Below are positions 26,007 to 34,585 of a DNA stretch of 64,000 bases, piece by piece. The position numbers were made by a program, and so were the translations under genes. The notes beneath the pieces were generated by a model, which worked only from the letters and a program-made list of their open reading frames with translations, searched no databases and was not told where the DNA came from. Location: the NCBI RefSeq assembly GCF_027912675.1, contig NZ_CP115757.1:2729501-2793500 (forward strand), in the 5' to 3' direction. Source of the stretch: Paracoccus sp. SCSIO 75233. Lineage in GTDB: Bacteria; Pseudomonadota; Alphaproteobacteria; Rhodobacterales; Rhodobacteraceae. Every line of letters begins with the position of its first letter. Positions within the stretch are counted from its first letter, which is position 1.

Positions 26007-27292
26007 GCGTTCTCCCGTGCCGCGGCGATGGCGTCTTCCAGAATATCCAGCGCCTCGCCGAACACATCATCCGGGATGGTGATCGGGGCGAGGAAACGAA
26101 TGACATTACCATAGACACCGCAGGTCAGCAGCAACAGGTTCCTTTTGAGCGCCTCGGCCCGCACCTTCTGGGTGAATTCCGGGCTGGGGGCCGCGCCGTC
26201 CGCCGTATTGAATTCGGCTGCCACCATGAAGCCGGGGCCGCGAATATCCGCCAGTTCCGGCGTTGCCTCGCGCAGCGATTCCAGTCGCTGCCGCAGGCGG
26301 GAGCCCAGCTCGTTGGCGCGGGCGCAGAGATCCTCATCCGCGATCACATCCAGCACGGCATGGGCGGCGGCGATACCCAGCGGGTTGCCGCCATAGGTGC
26401 CGCCAAGACCGCCGGGACCGGCGGCATCGATAATCTCGGCCTTGCCGCAGACAGCGGCCAGCGGCAACCCGCCGGCCAGACCTTTGGCCATCGTGGTCAG
26501 ATCCGGTGCCACACCGTAACCTTCCATGGCAAACACATGGCCCGTGCGCGCAAATCCGGTCTGAATCTCATCTGCGATCATCACAATGCCATGCTCATCG
26601 CAGAGCGCGCGGATGGCGCGGACGAAGCCGTCCGGGGCCGGGTAGAACCCGCCCTCACCCTGCACCGGCTCAAAGATGATCGCCGCGACCCGCGCCGGGT
26701 CGAGATCGGTCTTGAACAGCTTGTTCAGCGCATCGAGCGAATCCTGCGTGGACACCCCGTGCAGTTCGACGGGGAACGGTACATGATACACATCGGGCAT
26801 CATCGCGCCGAAACCCTGCTTATACGGCGCGACCTTGCCGGTCAGGCTCATCCCCATGAAGGTGCGCCCGTGAAACCCGCCGCCGAATGCGATGACGGCC
26901 GGGCGGTTCGTATGGGCGCGCGCGACCTTGATGGCATTTTCCACAGCCTCGGCCCCGGTGGTGACGAAAACCGTCTTTTTGTCGAAATCGCCCGGCACGG
27001 CGGCGTTCAGACGTTCTGCCAGGGAGACATAGTTTTCATAGGGCAGCACCTGATGGCAGGTATGGGTGAAGGCGCCGAGTTGTCTGCTGACGGCCTCCAT
27101 GACCTTGGGGTGGCAATGGCCGGTATTGACCACGGCGATGCCGGCCGCGAAATCGATATAGCGCGTCCCTTCGACATCCCAGACCTCGGCGTTTTTCGCG
27201 CGCGCCGCATAGATCTGGGTCTGCATGCCAACACCACGCGAGATGGCCTTTTCGCGGCGGGCACTGATTTCTGAGTTGAGCATGGCATTCAC
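26003..27292 (-). CDS. gabT: 4-aminobutyrate transaminase
   Basis: A 429-residue class III PLP aminotransferase. Family motifs include TGHCHPKVMEAV, CHQVLPYENYVSLAERLN, FGGGFHGRTFMGMSLTGK, IADEIQTGFARTG with the PLP aspartate, and the Schiff-base lysine in TTMAKGLAGGLPLAA (about residue 268). It moves the amino group of GABA to 2-oxoglutarate. The gene follows the transporter permease after 73 bases that hold a GC hairpin (27320-27340, no U-tract) and overlaps gabD. 5-aminovalerate is an alternative substrate. Confidence 0.93.
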   Translation of the reverse strand: MNAMLNSEISARREKAISRGVGMQTQIYAARAKNAEVWDVEGTRYIDFAAGIAVVNTGHCHPKVMEAVSRQLGAFTHTCHQVLPYENYVSLAERLNAAVPGDFDKKTVFVTTGAEAVENAIKVARAHTNRPAVIAFGGGFHGRTFMGMSLTGKVAPYKQGFGAMMPDVYHVPFPVELHGVSTQDSLDALNKLFKTDLDPARVAAIIFEPVQGEGGFYPAPDGFVRAIRALCDEHGIVMIADEIQTGFARTGHVFAMEGYGVAPDLTTMAKGLAGGLPLAAVCGKAEIIDAAGPGGLGGTYGGNPLGIAAAHAVLDVIADEDLCARANELGSRLRQRLESLREATPELADIRGPGFMVAAEFNTADGAAPSPEFTQKVRAEALKRNLLLLTCGVYGNVIRFLAPITIPDDVFGEALDILEDAIAAARENA

Positions 27293-27319
27293 CCTTTTGA
27301 AAACCGATCCTGTGGGAAG

Positions 27320-27340
27320 GGGCCGGGCCGAGCCCGGCCC
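27320..27340 (-). other. Intercistronic GC hairpin before gabT
   Basis: Arms GGGCCGGGC and GCCCGGCCC (9 bp, loop CGA) stand between the permease and gabT. Without a following U-run on the minus strand it is more likely an mRNA-stability or processing structure than a terminator. Confidence 0.5.
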
Positions 27341-27365
27341 AGTCGTATAAATCGAAACGCCGCGA

Positions 27366-28376
27366 TCAGCTTCCGCTGAGCAGCATACGGTAGCGGAACT
27401 GGTCGAAGATCACCGCGAGGATCAGAAGCGCACCGAGCAGCACCATCTGCATATAGGAACTCACCTGCGCGAGGTTCATCCCGTTCTGGACCAGAATGAT
27501 GAAGAACGCCCCCAGCACCACGTTTTCGACCCGTCCGATGCCGCCGCGCAGCGACACACCGGCGATGACGCATGCGGCAATGGATTCGAGCGTCAATGTT
27601 CCGCCCAGATTTGCCTCGCCGGATTCCACTCGCGCGGTCAGCAACAGACCCGTGAGAGAGGCCAGCAATGCGCAGATCGCATAGGCCAGCATCAGCGTGC
27701 GCTTGGTATTGATCGCCGAAAGATGCGCGGCCTTGATATTGCCGCCGACGGCATAGATCTGGGTGCCGAGCCGGGTCCGGGACATGAAGGCCCACATGGC
27801 GGCGATGCAGATCAGCGCGATAATGACCGGGATGGGAATGCCCCATAACCGCCCAAAGCCGAACGTATCGCCAAACGCAATCGGCAGGCTGGACACCGGA
27901 ACCCCGCCTGTCAGGAACAGGGCCAGACCCGCCCCGACGGAGGACACGCCGAGCGTCATGATAAAGGGCGAGACGTCGAAATAGGCGACACCGATCCCGT
28001 TCACCAGCCCGACCAGAATCGCCGCGCCAAAGCCCAGAAAGGCGCCCAGCAGGATGGCGAGCCAGATCAGATCGGGGAAAATGCCCGCAAACCAGACCAT
28101 GCCAAGCGCCGAGACCACGGAGGTCAGCGCAATCGCCGTCCCGACCGAAAGGTCAAACCCGCCGGAAATCAGCACGATCATCTGCCCCAGCGAGACCAGC
28201 ACCAGATAGACCGATTGTCGCGCGACATTGATCAGGTTCTGGCCGGTGAGGAATTTGGGCGAAAGGATGGTGAACACCACAAGCGCCCCGAGGAGAAAGA
28301 AGGGGAGGACACCGACTTTCACGAAAATCTTGCGAACGAAATCCGTGGGCCCTGTCATTCTTGTTTCTGTCGTCAT
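27366..28376 (-). CDS. ABC importer permease, ribose type (RbsC family)
   Basis: The 336-residue polytopic inner-membrane protein matches the monosaccharide/autoinducer permease family. Recognisable parts are SLGQMIVLISGGFDLSVGTAIAL, NGIGVAYFDVSPFIMTLGVSS, TRLGTQIYAVGGN and the late IAACVIAGVSLRGGIG cytoplasmic loop. One permease forms a homodimer in such transporters, which suits a single permease gene here. It lies two bases after the ATPase gene. The cargo is inferred from the operon to be a lactam or other nitrogen heterocycle rather than a sugar. Confidence 0.92.
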   Translation of the reverse strand: MTTETRMTGPTDFVRKIFVKVGVLPFFLLGALVVFTILSPKFLTGQNLINVARQSVYLVLVSLGQMIVLISGGFDLSVGTAIALTSVVSALGMVWFAGIFPDLIWLAILLGAFLGFGAAILVGLVNGIGVAYFDVSPFIMTLGVSSVGAGLALFLTGGVPVSSLPIAFGDTFGFGRLWGIPIPVIIALICIAAMWAFMSRTRLGTQIYAVGGNIKAAHLSAINTKRTLMLAYAICALLASLTGLLLTARVESGEANLGGTLTLESIAACVIAGVSLRGGIGRVENVVLGAFFIILVQNGMNLAQVSSYMQMVLLGALLILAVIFDQFRYRMLLSGS

Positions 28377-28378
28377 GT

Positions 28379-29881
28379 TTATGCTCCGCTTTCGTCGAAG
28401 AAATATCTGAGAACCTGTTCCTCGGTCATTTCGTCCCCGCTGAGTTCGGCGGAGATGCGTCCATGCGCGAGGACGATCATTCTGTGAGAGAGGTTCATGA
28501 CCTCCGGGAGATCCGAAGATATGACGACAACCGCCTTGCCGGCCTCCGCCAGTTCCTTGATCAGGCGATAGAGCGCCGCGCGCGTGCCCATATCGACGCC
28601 GACTGTCGGTTCATCGAAGATGATGATGTCGGCATTCTGGCCGAAGCATTTGCCGAACAGCACCTTCTGCTGGTTCCCGCCCGAAAGCTGCGAGACGGGT
28701 TTCGCGCGGTAGGAGGGCTGCAATTCGACGTGATCCGAAATCGCCCCGGCTTCGGACCTGATCTCAGACCATCTGATGAACTGCCGGTCGCCGCCGACCT
28801 TGTCGCCCATGATGAGATTGATCGCGAGATTGTCGCTCGACGGTTTTGCGAGATCGAGCCCCTCTGCTTTGCGGTCGGGCGACAGGTAATATATACCGGC
28901 CCGGATGATCTCGCGCGTCGAAGCGGCGCTGATGTCCCGCCCTTTAAACGCAACCGAACCGGCAACCCGCGTGGTCAGCCCCATGATGGTGCGAAACAGC
29001 CGCGACTTGCCGGACCCGACGAGACCCGCAACCCCCAGCACCTCGCCCGCCCGAACCTCAAGCGAGGCGTCGCTGATGCCCGCGGTGCGCAACCCCTCGA
29101 CCGAGAGCAGGACGTCGCCGGAGCCGCGTTCAATGGGCGGGTAGATCTCCTCGATAGCGCGGCCGGTCATCATTTCGACAAGCGCATCCTCATCAGTCTC
29201 GGATATATCGACGGTGCCGATTTTTGCGCCGTCGCGCAGCACCGTGACACGGTCAGCGATGCGGGCGAATTCCTGAATCCGGTGCGAGATATAGATAATG
29301 CCGACGCCCTTGGCCTTGAGCTCCTGCACGAACTCGAACAGGTGATCGACCTCCTTATCGGTGAGCGAGGCTGTCGGCTCGTCAAGGATCAGCACCTTGA
29401 GGTCGCCGTGAAAGGCCTTGGTGATCTCGACCATCTGCTGCTGCGCCCGTGACAGATGTGCCGTGATCTCCTTCGGGTCGATGTCGAAGCCAAGCTCCAG
29501 CAGCATGTCATGGGCGCGGCGGCGCATGGTCTTGTGGTCGACGAATGGCCCCTTCATCGGCTCCCAGCCCAGAAAGATATTCTGCGCGACCGTCAGCGTC
29601 GGAATGAGCGAGAATTCCTGAAAGACCGTGTAGATCCCCTTGTTCTGCGCATCCGCAACGCTTTCGAAATGAACATCTTCGCCGTCCAGCACAAGCCGCC
29701 CGCTGCTTGGGGTGTTCGCGCCTGCGAGCATGGAAATCAGGGTGGATTTTCCGGCGCCGTTTTCACCGAAAAGGACGTGAACTTCGCCCGGTTTGAGGTC
29801 GAAATCCACAGCGTTGAGCGCAAGCACCCCCGGATATTGCTTGCTGAGGGCGCGGGTTTCGACGAGCGCGGTCGAGGTCAT
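28379..29881 (-). CDS. ABC importer ATPase, ribose type, two nucleotide-binding domains
   Basis: The 500-residue protein contains two fused ABC domains as in RbsA. Domain one has Walker A GENGAGKST, a weak signature LSRAQQQ and Walker B VLILDEPTASL. Domain two has Walker A GLVGSGKS, signature LSGGNQQK and IIIFDEPTVGVD. The degenerate first signature is common in this family. It couples ATP hydrolysis to import through the adjacent permease. A terminator-like hairpin separates it from the upstream binding-protein gene. Confidence 0.94.
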   Translation of the reverse strand: MTSTALVETRALSKQYPGVLALNAVDFDLKPGEVHVLFGENGAGKSTLISMLAGANTPSSGRLVLDGEDVHFESVADAQNKGIYTVFQEFSLIPTLTVAQNIFLGWEPMKGPFVDHKTMRRRAHDMLLELGFDIDPKEITAHLSRAQQQMVEITKAFHGDLKVLILDEPTASLTDKEVDHLFEFVQELKAKGVGIIYISHRIQEFARIADRVTVLRDGAKIGTVDISETDEDALVEMMTGRAIEEIYPPIERGSGDVLLSVEGLRTAGISDASLEVRAGEVLGVAGLVGSGKSRLFRTIMGLTTRVAGSVAFKGRDISAASTREIIRAGIYYLSPDRKAEGLDLAKPSSDNLAINLIMGDKVGGDRQFIRWSEIRSEAGAISDHVELQPSYRAKPVSQLSGGNQQKVLFGKCFGQNADIIIFDEPTVGVDMGTRAALYRLIKELAEAGKAVVVISSDLPEVMNLSHRMIVLAHGRISAELSGDEMTEEQVLRYFFDESGA

Positions 29882-29892
29882 GGGGTATCTCC

Positions 29893-29933
29893 GAAAAAAA
29901 AGCGGGCCGGCAGGACAGGCCTGACCGGCCCGC
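29893..29933 (-). terminator. Intra-operon terminator/attenuator after the binding-protein gene
   Basis: A GCGGGCCGG/CCGGCCCGC stem (29902-29910 with 29925-29933), extended inward by CAGG/CCTG, is followed on the minus strand by eight U at 29894-29901. It would trim transcription between the binding-protein gene and the ATPase gene, giving excess binding protein. Confidence 0.8.
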
Positions 29934-29958
29934 AGTCCAACAGGGAGAGGATTGCGTG

Positions 29959-31035
29959 TCAGTTCCCGACGTTGAACACGGGCGAGAAGCCATCCGGCGG
30001 CAGGATGTTTTCACGCGCCACATCGCCGATATTCTCCGGGTCGACGACGAAGATTTTCGGGCCGACATGCTGGATATAGTCTTCGCCCTCAAGGATCCTG
30101 ACCGCCTGATCGACGGCGATCCGGCCCTGAATGACCATGCTGTCGGCGGGTGCCGCCTGAATGAAGCCACGCTGGATGCCGGTATAGACGCCCGGTGTCA
30201 TGTAGAAGGCCAGAAGATCGACCTTGCCCTGAAGCCCGCGCTCGCGGATCAGCCCTTGCGCGGCCTCCGCCGTCACCGCAGTCCCGGCGAGGTAGCGCAC
30301 ATCCGGGTTGGCTTGCAGCACGTCTTCGACCAGCTTGAGCTGCGCTTCCTTGCCGGTATCGCCGAAGCGCGGCTCCAGCACTTCGACTGCCGAGCCTTCG
30401 ACGGCTTCCATAAAGCCTGCATGGGCCGCTTCGACCCAACCGGCACCTGCGGGGCCGGGGAACCAGCCGACCTGGACGGGATCGGAGCCTGCCGGGTGAC
30501 GTTCGGCCAGGTAGCGGCCGGTTTCGCGGCCCATCGTGTGGAAGGAGACCAGCGATTTGGCCGAGATTTCCGGGGAGGACACGCCGTTGATGACGTCGAT
30601 CACCGGAATGTCCTGACCCGCCACTTCGCCGATGACATTGTTCAGGCCGTCAAAGGAAATCGCCCCGACAATAATGGCGTCGGCATCATTGGCAACGCAG
30701 TCCTCGATCTGGCTGATCTGGCGGTTCAGCTCGGTGTAACCGCCTGCCTCGACGACATTGAGATTGACGCCAAGCCGTTCCGCCTCTGCGGTGACGCCGT
30801 AATCGACGCCGAGCCAATAGGCATCTTTCATATGCGGAAAGGACACGCAGATATTCCACGGCTGCGTGGCGCTTTCGAGCGGGGTATAGGTGACCGCGCT
30901 GACCTCTCCATCGGCGGAGAAGGCGGGTGTCACCTCTTCCGCCTCATAGGGAAACCATGCCTCCTCAGCGAGGGCCGACATCGGGATCGCGGCGGTTAGC
31001 GCCAGCGCCGATACAGTTTTCAGGATGAGTTTCAT
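29959..31035 (-). CDS. TorT-like periplasmic binding protein of the ABC importer
   Basis: The 358-residue precursor has a signal peptide ending AIPMSALA before EEAWF. The mature protein is a type I periplasmic-binding fold. Its start, WNICVSFPHMKDAYWLGVDYG with GVTAEAERLGVN and VVEAGGYTEL, resembles TorT, which binds trimethylamine N-oxide, more than RbsB. It is followed by ABC ATPase and permease genes, so it probably feeds import rather than a TorS-type sensor, none being encoded nearby. A small N-containing ligand is a reasonable inference. Confidence 0.83.
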   Translation of the reverse strand: MKLILKTVSALALTAAIPMSALAEEAWFPYEAEEVTPAFSADGEVSAVTYTPLESATQPWNICVSFPHMKDAYWLGVDYGVTAEAERLGVNLNVVEAGGYTELNRQISQIEDCVANDADAIIVGAISFDGLNNVIGEVAGQDIPVIDVINGVSSPEISAKSLVSFHTMGRETGRYLAERHPAGSDPVQVGWFPGPAGAGWVEAAHAGFMEAVEGSAVEVLEPRFGDTGKEAQLKLVEDVLQANPDVRYLAGTAVTAEAAQGLIRERGLQGKVDLLAFYMTPGVYTGIQRGFIQAAPADSMVIQGRIAVDQAVRILEGEDYIQHVGPKIFVVDPENIGDVARENILPPDGFSPVFNVGN

Positions 31036-31107
31036 TGTTCTGACCTCCTTGTCAGTTGCAGTTAGGTTTTGCGGATTTCCGCATATTTTGTTTTTGATCT
31101 TTGGCCC

Positions 31108-32079
31108 TTAGACGAGCTCTTGGCGTATTTTTTCCAGCATTTCCTTGCGGCTGCGGCGCGCGGCAAGCGCCCCGGCCATATCGGTTTTCTCGAACTTGAC
31201 CGGCGTGTGCGGCTGAAGCTGTCCGATCAGGTCCATATCCGCCGAGATGACCGCGCCGAGGGTGAAATAACCGCCGCCCGAGACCGCATCGCGATGAAGG
31301 ACAATCGGCTCCGTGCCGCCCGGCACCTGGATGGAGCCGTAGGAGTAGCAGCCATCCACGATATTCGACGGGTCCGCACCGGCACCGAAGGGCTGCTCGC
31401 GTTCGACGAATTCAAGCGGACGACCGCCCTTGAAGCGATACCCCATCCGGTCGGCTTCCGGGGCCACGGTCCATTCATCCTCGAAAAAACCGGCACCGGC
31501 AGCATCGGTCAGGCGATGCCAGTATAATCCCGGCAGCACGCGAAGCTTCGCGGGGCTCCCCGGCATCCGGCGCAGCGCCTCGGGCACGGTCCTGCCGGCA
31601 CCGGGGCCGGTCGCGCCGCCTGTCGGCAGCTCGTCGCCCGCCTGCACGGCACGGCCCTCGACGCCGCCGAGCGCACCGATCGGATAGGTCGACCGGCTGC
31701 CCAATGCGGCCGGTGTGGTGATGCCGCCGCTGACGGCGATATAGATGCGCGCACCGGCCTGAAGGAAATCGAAACTCAGCGTCTGCCCGGCTTTGACGAC
31801 AAAGGAGCTCCAGGGTTCCTGCACCTCGCCATCCACCTTGGTCGGCAAGCTCGCCCCGGTCACGGCGACCGTCGCGTCCTTTGTGAACTCGATCTGCGGG
31901 CCCATGAACACCGCTTCGAGACAGGCCGCCCCCTCGTCATTGCCGACCAGCATATTTGCGCAGCGCAGCGCGAAGCGGTCCATGGCGCCACCCATCGGAA
32001 TGCCGAGATGGAAATAACCGGGACGTCCGAGATCCTGAATCGATGTGGCGAGGCCGGGGTTTACAATCTTAAGCGTCAT
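31108..32079 (-). CDS. pxpC: 5-oxoprolinase subunit C-like (KipA/allophanate hydrolase subunit 2 family)
   Basis: PxpC with PxpB and PxpA opens 5-oxoproline at ATP cost. The 323-residue protein begins MTLKIVNPGLATSIQDLGRPGYFHLGI, the family's N-terminus, with GGAMDRFALRCANMLVGND and a late PVGGxEPI-like VPGGTEPIVLHRDAVSGGGY block. ATG 32079 overlaps the end of pxpB by 11 bases, typical of this pair. Neighbouring biotin carboxylase and carrier genes, absent from the classic pxpABC set, suggest a biotin-assisted variant acting on a lactam such as 2-pyrrolidinone; this is inference. Confidence 0.88.
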   Translation of the reverse strand: MTLKIVNPGLATSIQDLGRPGYFHLGIPMGGAMDRFALRCANMLVGNDEGAACLEAVFMGPQIEFTKDATVAVTGASLPTKVDGEVQEPWSSFVVKAGQTLSFDFLQAGARIYIAVSGGITTPAALGSRSTYPIGALGGVEGRAVQAGDELPTGGATGPGAGRTVPEALRRMPGSPAKLRVLPGLYWHRLTDAAGAGFFEDEWTVAPEADRMGYRFKGGRPLEFVEREQPFGAGADPSNIVDGCYSYGSIQVPGGTEPIVLHRDAVSGGGYFTLGAVISADMDLIGQLQPHTPVKFEKTDMAGALAARRSRKEMLEKIRQELV

Positions 32080-32944
32080 TGAGGGCCTCCAGCAATTTGG
32101 CGTTGTAGCCGGGCATGTCGGCATTGAACTCATCAAGATCGAATTCGACCTCGGCAATGCGTGGCTCATAGGTTCCGTCTTCGACCGCCTTGACGATGGC
32201 GTCGTATTCGGCGCGATCGATCGGCTTCCATTTCACGATGTCTCCGGGTTTGAAAAACACCATGAAATCCTTGAGATAGGACACTTTTTGCGCCGGATCG
32301 TAGATCGGCATCGGCGTCACACCGAACATCTGGTAGCCGCCCGCGCCGCGCACCGAGTAGGTGCAGGAAAAACAGCCGCCATAGCCGACCGTCAGCTTGG
32401 GCGTGTCCGTGCGCGGGCGCAGATATTTCGGCACCTCGATCTGCTTTTCACGCTCTACGAGCTGATACAGAAACGGCAGCCCCGCGACGAAACCGACCAT
32501 GGAGACGAACCACGGCTGCGAATGATGCGCCTCGATAAAGGCCTCGACACTGTCATAGCCGTTGATGCGGGCGGCATATTCGAGATCGGTCCCGTTCGGA
32601 TCCTGATGGCGTTCGCGGAAGCGCATCAGCGTCTCATGCGTCCACGGATCCTGATAATAGACCGGGACTTCGACAATCCGCGTGTTGAGACGCTTCTCGG
32701 CGGACTCGGCGCGGTGCTCAAGCTCCTTGATCCGGCTCATAATGTCGTCGGGGTCGATGACATCGGGGTCGAAGCGCACCTGAAACGACGCGTTCGCCGG
32801 ACAGATTTCCGTCACGCCTTCGATATTCGCTTCGCGCACCGCGTTGCTCATGGAGAGCGACTTGAAGAACGCGTCGAGGGACATTTCGTCATCCATCTCG
32901 ACATAGACGTGCTCGTCGCCTCCGAATGTGTATCTGGTCTTCAT
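32069..32944 (-). CDS. pxpB: 5-oxoprolinase subunit B-like (KipI/allophanate hydrolase subunit 1 family)
   Basis: The 291-residue protein is longer than typical PxpB (about 220). The C-terminal half carries family motifs: VPVYYQDP, GFVAGLPFLYQLV, YLRPRTDTPKLTVGYGG and GAGGYQMFGVTPMPIYD. The N-terminal half (about residues 1-100) holds the KipI-type EMSLDAFFKSLSMSNAVREANIEGVTEICPANASFQVRFD. A helical insertion with PDDIMSRIKELEHRAESAEKR separates them. ATG 32944 is chosen because AGGAGG precedes it by five bases. It lies 10 bases after accC and overlaps pxpC. Confidence 0.87.
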   Translation of the reverse strand: MKTRYTFGGDEHVYVEMDDEMSLDAFFKSLSMSNAVREANIEGVTEICPANASFQVRFDPDVIDPDDIMSRIKELEHRAESAEKRLNTRIVEVPVYYQDPWTHETLMRFRERHQDPNGTDLEYAARINGYDSVEAFIEAHHSQPWFVSMVGFVAGLPFLYQLVEREKQIEVPKYLRPRTDTPKLTVGYGGCFSCTYSVRGAGGYQMFGVTPMPIYDPAQKVSYLKDFMVFFKPGDIVKWKPIDRAEYDAIVKAVEDGTYEPRIAEVEFDLDEFNADMPGYNAKLLEALNDA

Positions 32945-32954
32945 CATGACCTCC

Positions 32955-34325
32955 TCACGAGTTTTCGGGCTTGAGGTTTCCGGCATCCAGCCACGCCTCC
33001 AGCCATTGGGTATGGAAATCGCCGGAGGCGACGGTCGGGTCGGCGGCAAGGGCCTTGTGGAGCGGGATGGTGGTTTTCAGACCCCCGATTTCCAGCCCGT
33101 TCAGCGCCGCCGCCATCCGTGCAATCGCGTCCGCGCGGTCCGCGCCATGCACGATCAGCTTCCCGATCAGCGAATCGTAGAAGGGCGGAATCTGGTAGCC
33201 CTCATAGATGAAGTGATCGAAGCGAATGCCGTCGCCCTCGGGGATCTTCAGGGTTTCGACCTTGCCCGGAAATGGCAGGAACTGCATGAACGGGTCTTCG
33301 GCGTTCAGGCGCACTTCGATGGCGTGCCCGTTTCGCTTGACCTCGTCCTGGGTGACGCTCAGATCCTGACCGCCGCAGACCCGGATCATTTCCTGCACCA
33401 GATCGATGCCGGTGATCATCTCGGTCACGGGATGCTCGACCTGAATTCGGGTGTTCATCTCGATAAAGAAGAATTCCCGGGTCTCCTCCTCATAGAGATA
33501 TTCCAGCGTGCCCGCGCCGCGATAATTCACCGCTTCGGCCAAAGCGACCGCAGACTGGCACAGATGCTGCCTTGTGTCTTCGTCGAGACAGGCGGCCCCG
33601 GCCTCTTCCCAGACTTTCTGGCGGCGGCGTTGCAGCGAACATTCGCGCTCGTAAAAATGCACCGCGCGCTTGCCGTCACCGACGATCTGGACCTCGATAT
33701 GGCGCGGCGACCGGACGGCGCGTTCGACATAAAGACCGCCATCCCCGAATGCCGCTGCGGCTTCGGCCTGCGCCTGCGGCGCGAGGGTTCTGAGTTCCTC
33801 CTCGCTGTTGGCGATACGGATCCCGCGCCCGCCGCCGCCGGCTGCGGCCTTGACCATTACCGGGTAGCCGACATCTGCGGCGACCGCGATGGCATCATCG
33901 ACGTTCTCGATCCGCCCCTTCGATCCGGGCACGACCGGCACCCCTGCCGCTTCGGCGGCCTGACGGGCGGCAACCTTGTCGCCCATTCGCTCTATCGTGT
34001 CGGCCGACGGTCCGACAAAGACAATCCCGGCCTGCTCAATCGCCCGCGCAAATCCGGGGCTTTCCGAAAGAAAACCATAGCCGGGATGAACCGCACCGGC
34101 GGATGTCTCGATTGCCGCAGAAACGACCTTGTCAATGTTCAGATAGGAATCAGATGCCTTGGCCGGGCCAATGCAGATGGATTCGTCCGCCAGCTTGACG
34201 GCCATCATATCAGCATCGCCTTCGGAATAGGCCTGAATCGTCGTGATGCCGAGTGACTGGGCCGCCCGAATAATGCGAACCGCGATCTCGCCACGGTTGG
34301 CAATAAGCAGTCGATCAATGCCCAT
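32955..34325 (-). CDS. Biotin carboxylase subunit (AccC-like)
   Basis: The 456-residue ATP-grasp enzyme carboxylates a biotin carrier with bicarbonate and ATP. Seen are LIANRGEIAVRIIRAAQSLGI at the N-terminus, YGFLSESPGFA, the glycine-rich AAAGGGGRGIR loop (about residue 160), FIEMNTRIQVEHPVTEM with metal-binding Glu/Asn, and the C-terminal biotin carboxylase domain. It sits between a small carrier gene and pxpB inside the lactam operon. No carboxyltransferase (AccA/AccD-like) accompanies it, so housekeeping fatty acid synthesis is unlikely; the carboxyl group presumably goes to the lactam substrate. Confidence 0.93.
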   Translation of the reverse strand: MGIDRLLIANRGEIAVRIIRAAQSLGITTIQAYSEGDADMMAVKLADESICIGPAKASDSYLNIDKVVSAAIETSAGAVHPGYGFLSESPGFARAIEQAGIVFVGPSADTIERMGDKVAARQAAEAAGVPVVPGSKGRIENVDDAIAVAADVGYPVMVKAAAGGGGRGIRIANSEEELRTLAPQAQAEAAAAFGDGGLYVERAVRSPRHIEVQIVGDGKRAVHFYERECSLQRRRQKVWEEAGAACLDEDTRQHLCQSAVALAEAVNYRGAGTLEYLYEEETREFFFIEMNTRIQVEHPVTEMITGIDLVQEMIRVCGGQDLSVTQDEVKRNGHAIEVRLNAEDPFMQFLPFPGKVETLKIPEGDGIRFDHFIYEGYQIPPFYDSLIGKLIVHGADRADAIARMAAALNGLEIGGLKTTIPLHKALAADPTVASGDFHTQWLEAWLDAGNLKPENS

Positions 34326-34326
34326 A

Positions 34327-34563
34327 TCAGTCCGCCACGTCAGCGAGTTGCTGCCCCGCAGTCACGGGATGACCGTCTTCGGCGACATAGGCGGTAAATG
34401 TCCCCTCGATCTCCGATTTCACCTCGATAAAGGTCTTCATCACCTCAATCAGGCCGACCGTGTCTCCGACTCTGACCGGATCGCCCGGCGTCTTGTAGGG
34501 CTCGGCCTCGGGCGACGGTTTCATGTAAAACGTGCCGGGCAGCGGCGACAAAATATGGGCCAT
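34327..34563 (-). CDS. Small biotin carboxyl carrier protein (AccB-like)
   Basis: A 78-residue biotinyl domain on its own, about half the length of ordinary AccB and lacking its Pro/Ala-rich arm. The biotin-accepting lysine is K43 in LIEVMKTF, a variant of the usual EAMKM. The start MAHILSPLPGTFY is a domain's first strand, so the protein is complete. It is one base from accC and 22 bases from pxpA, and is presumably the dedicated carrier of this operon's biotin carboxylase. Confidence 0.9.
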   Translation of the reverse strand: MAHILSPLPGTFYMKPSPEAEPYKTPGDPVRVGDTVGLIEVMKTFIEVKSEIEGTFTAYVAEDGHPVTAGQQLADVAD

Positions 34564-34585
34564 GTTCTTCTCCCTTGAAGTCTTG

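Noticed and set aside
27320..27340. Hairpin before gabT as a rho-independent terminator
   Set aside because: No U-tract follows on the minus strand; kept only as an intercistronic hairpin.
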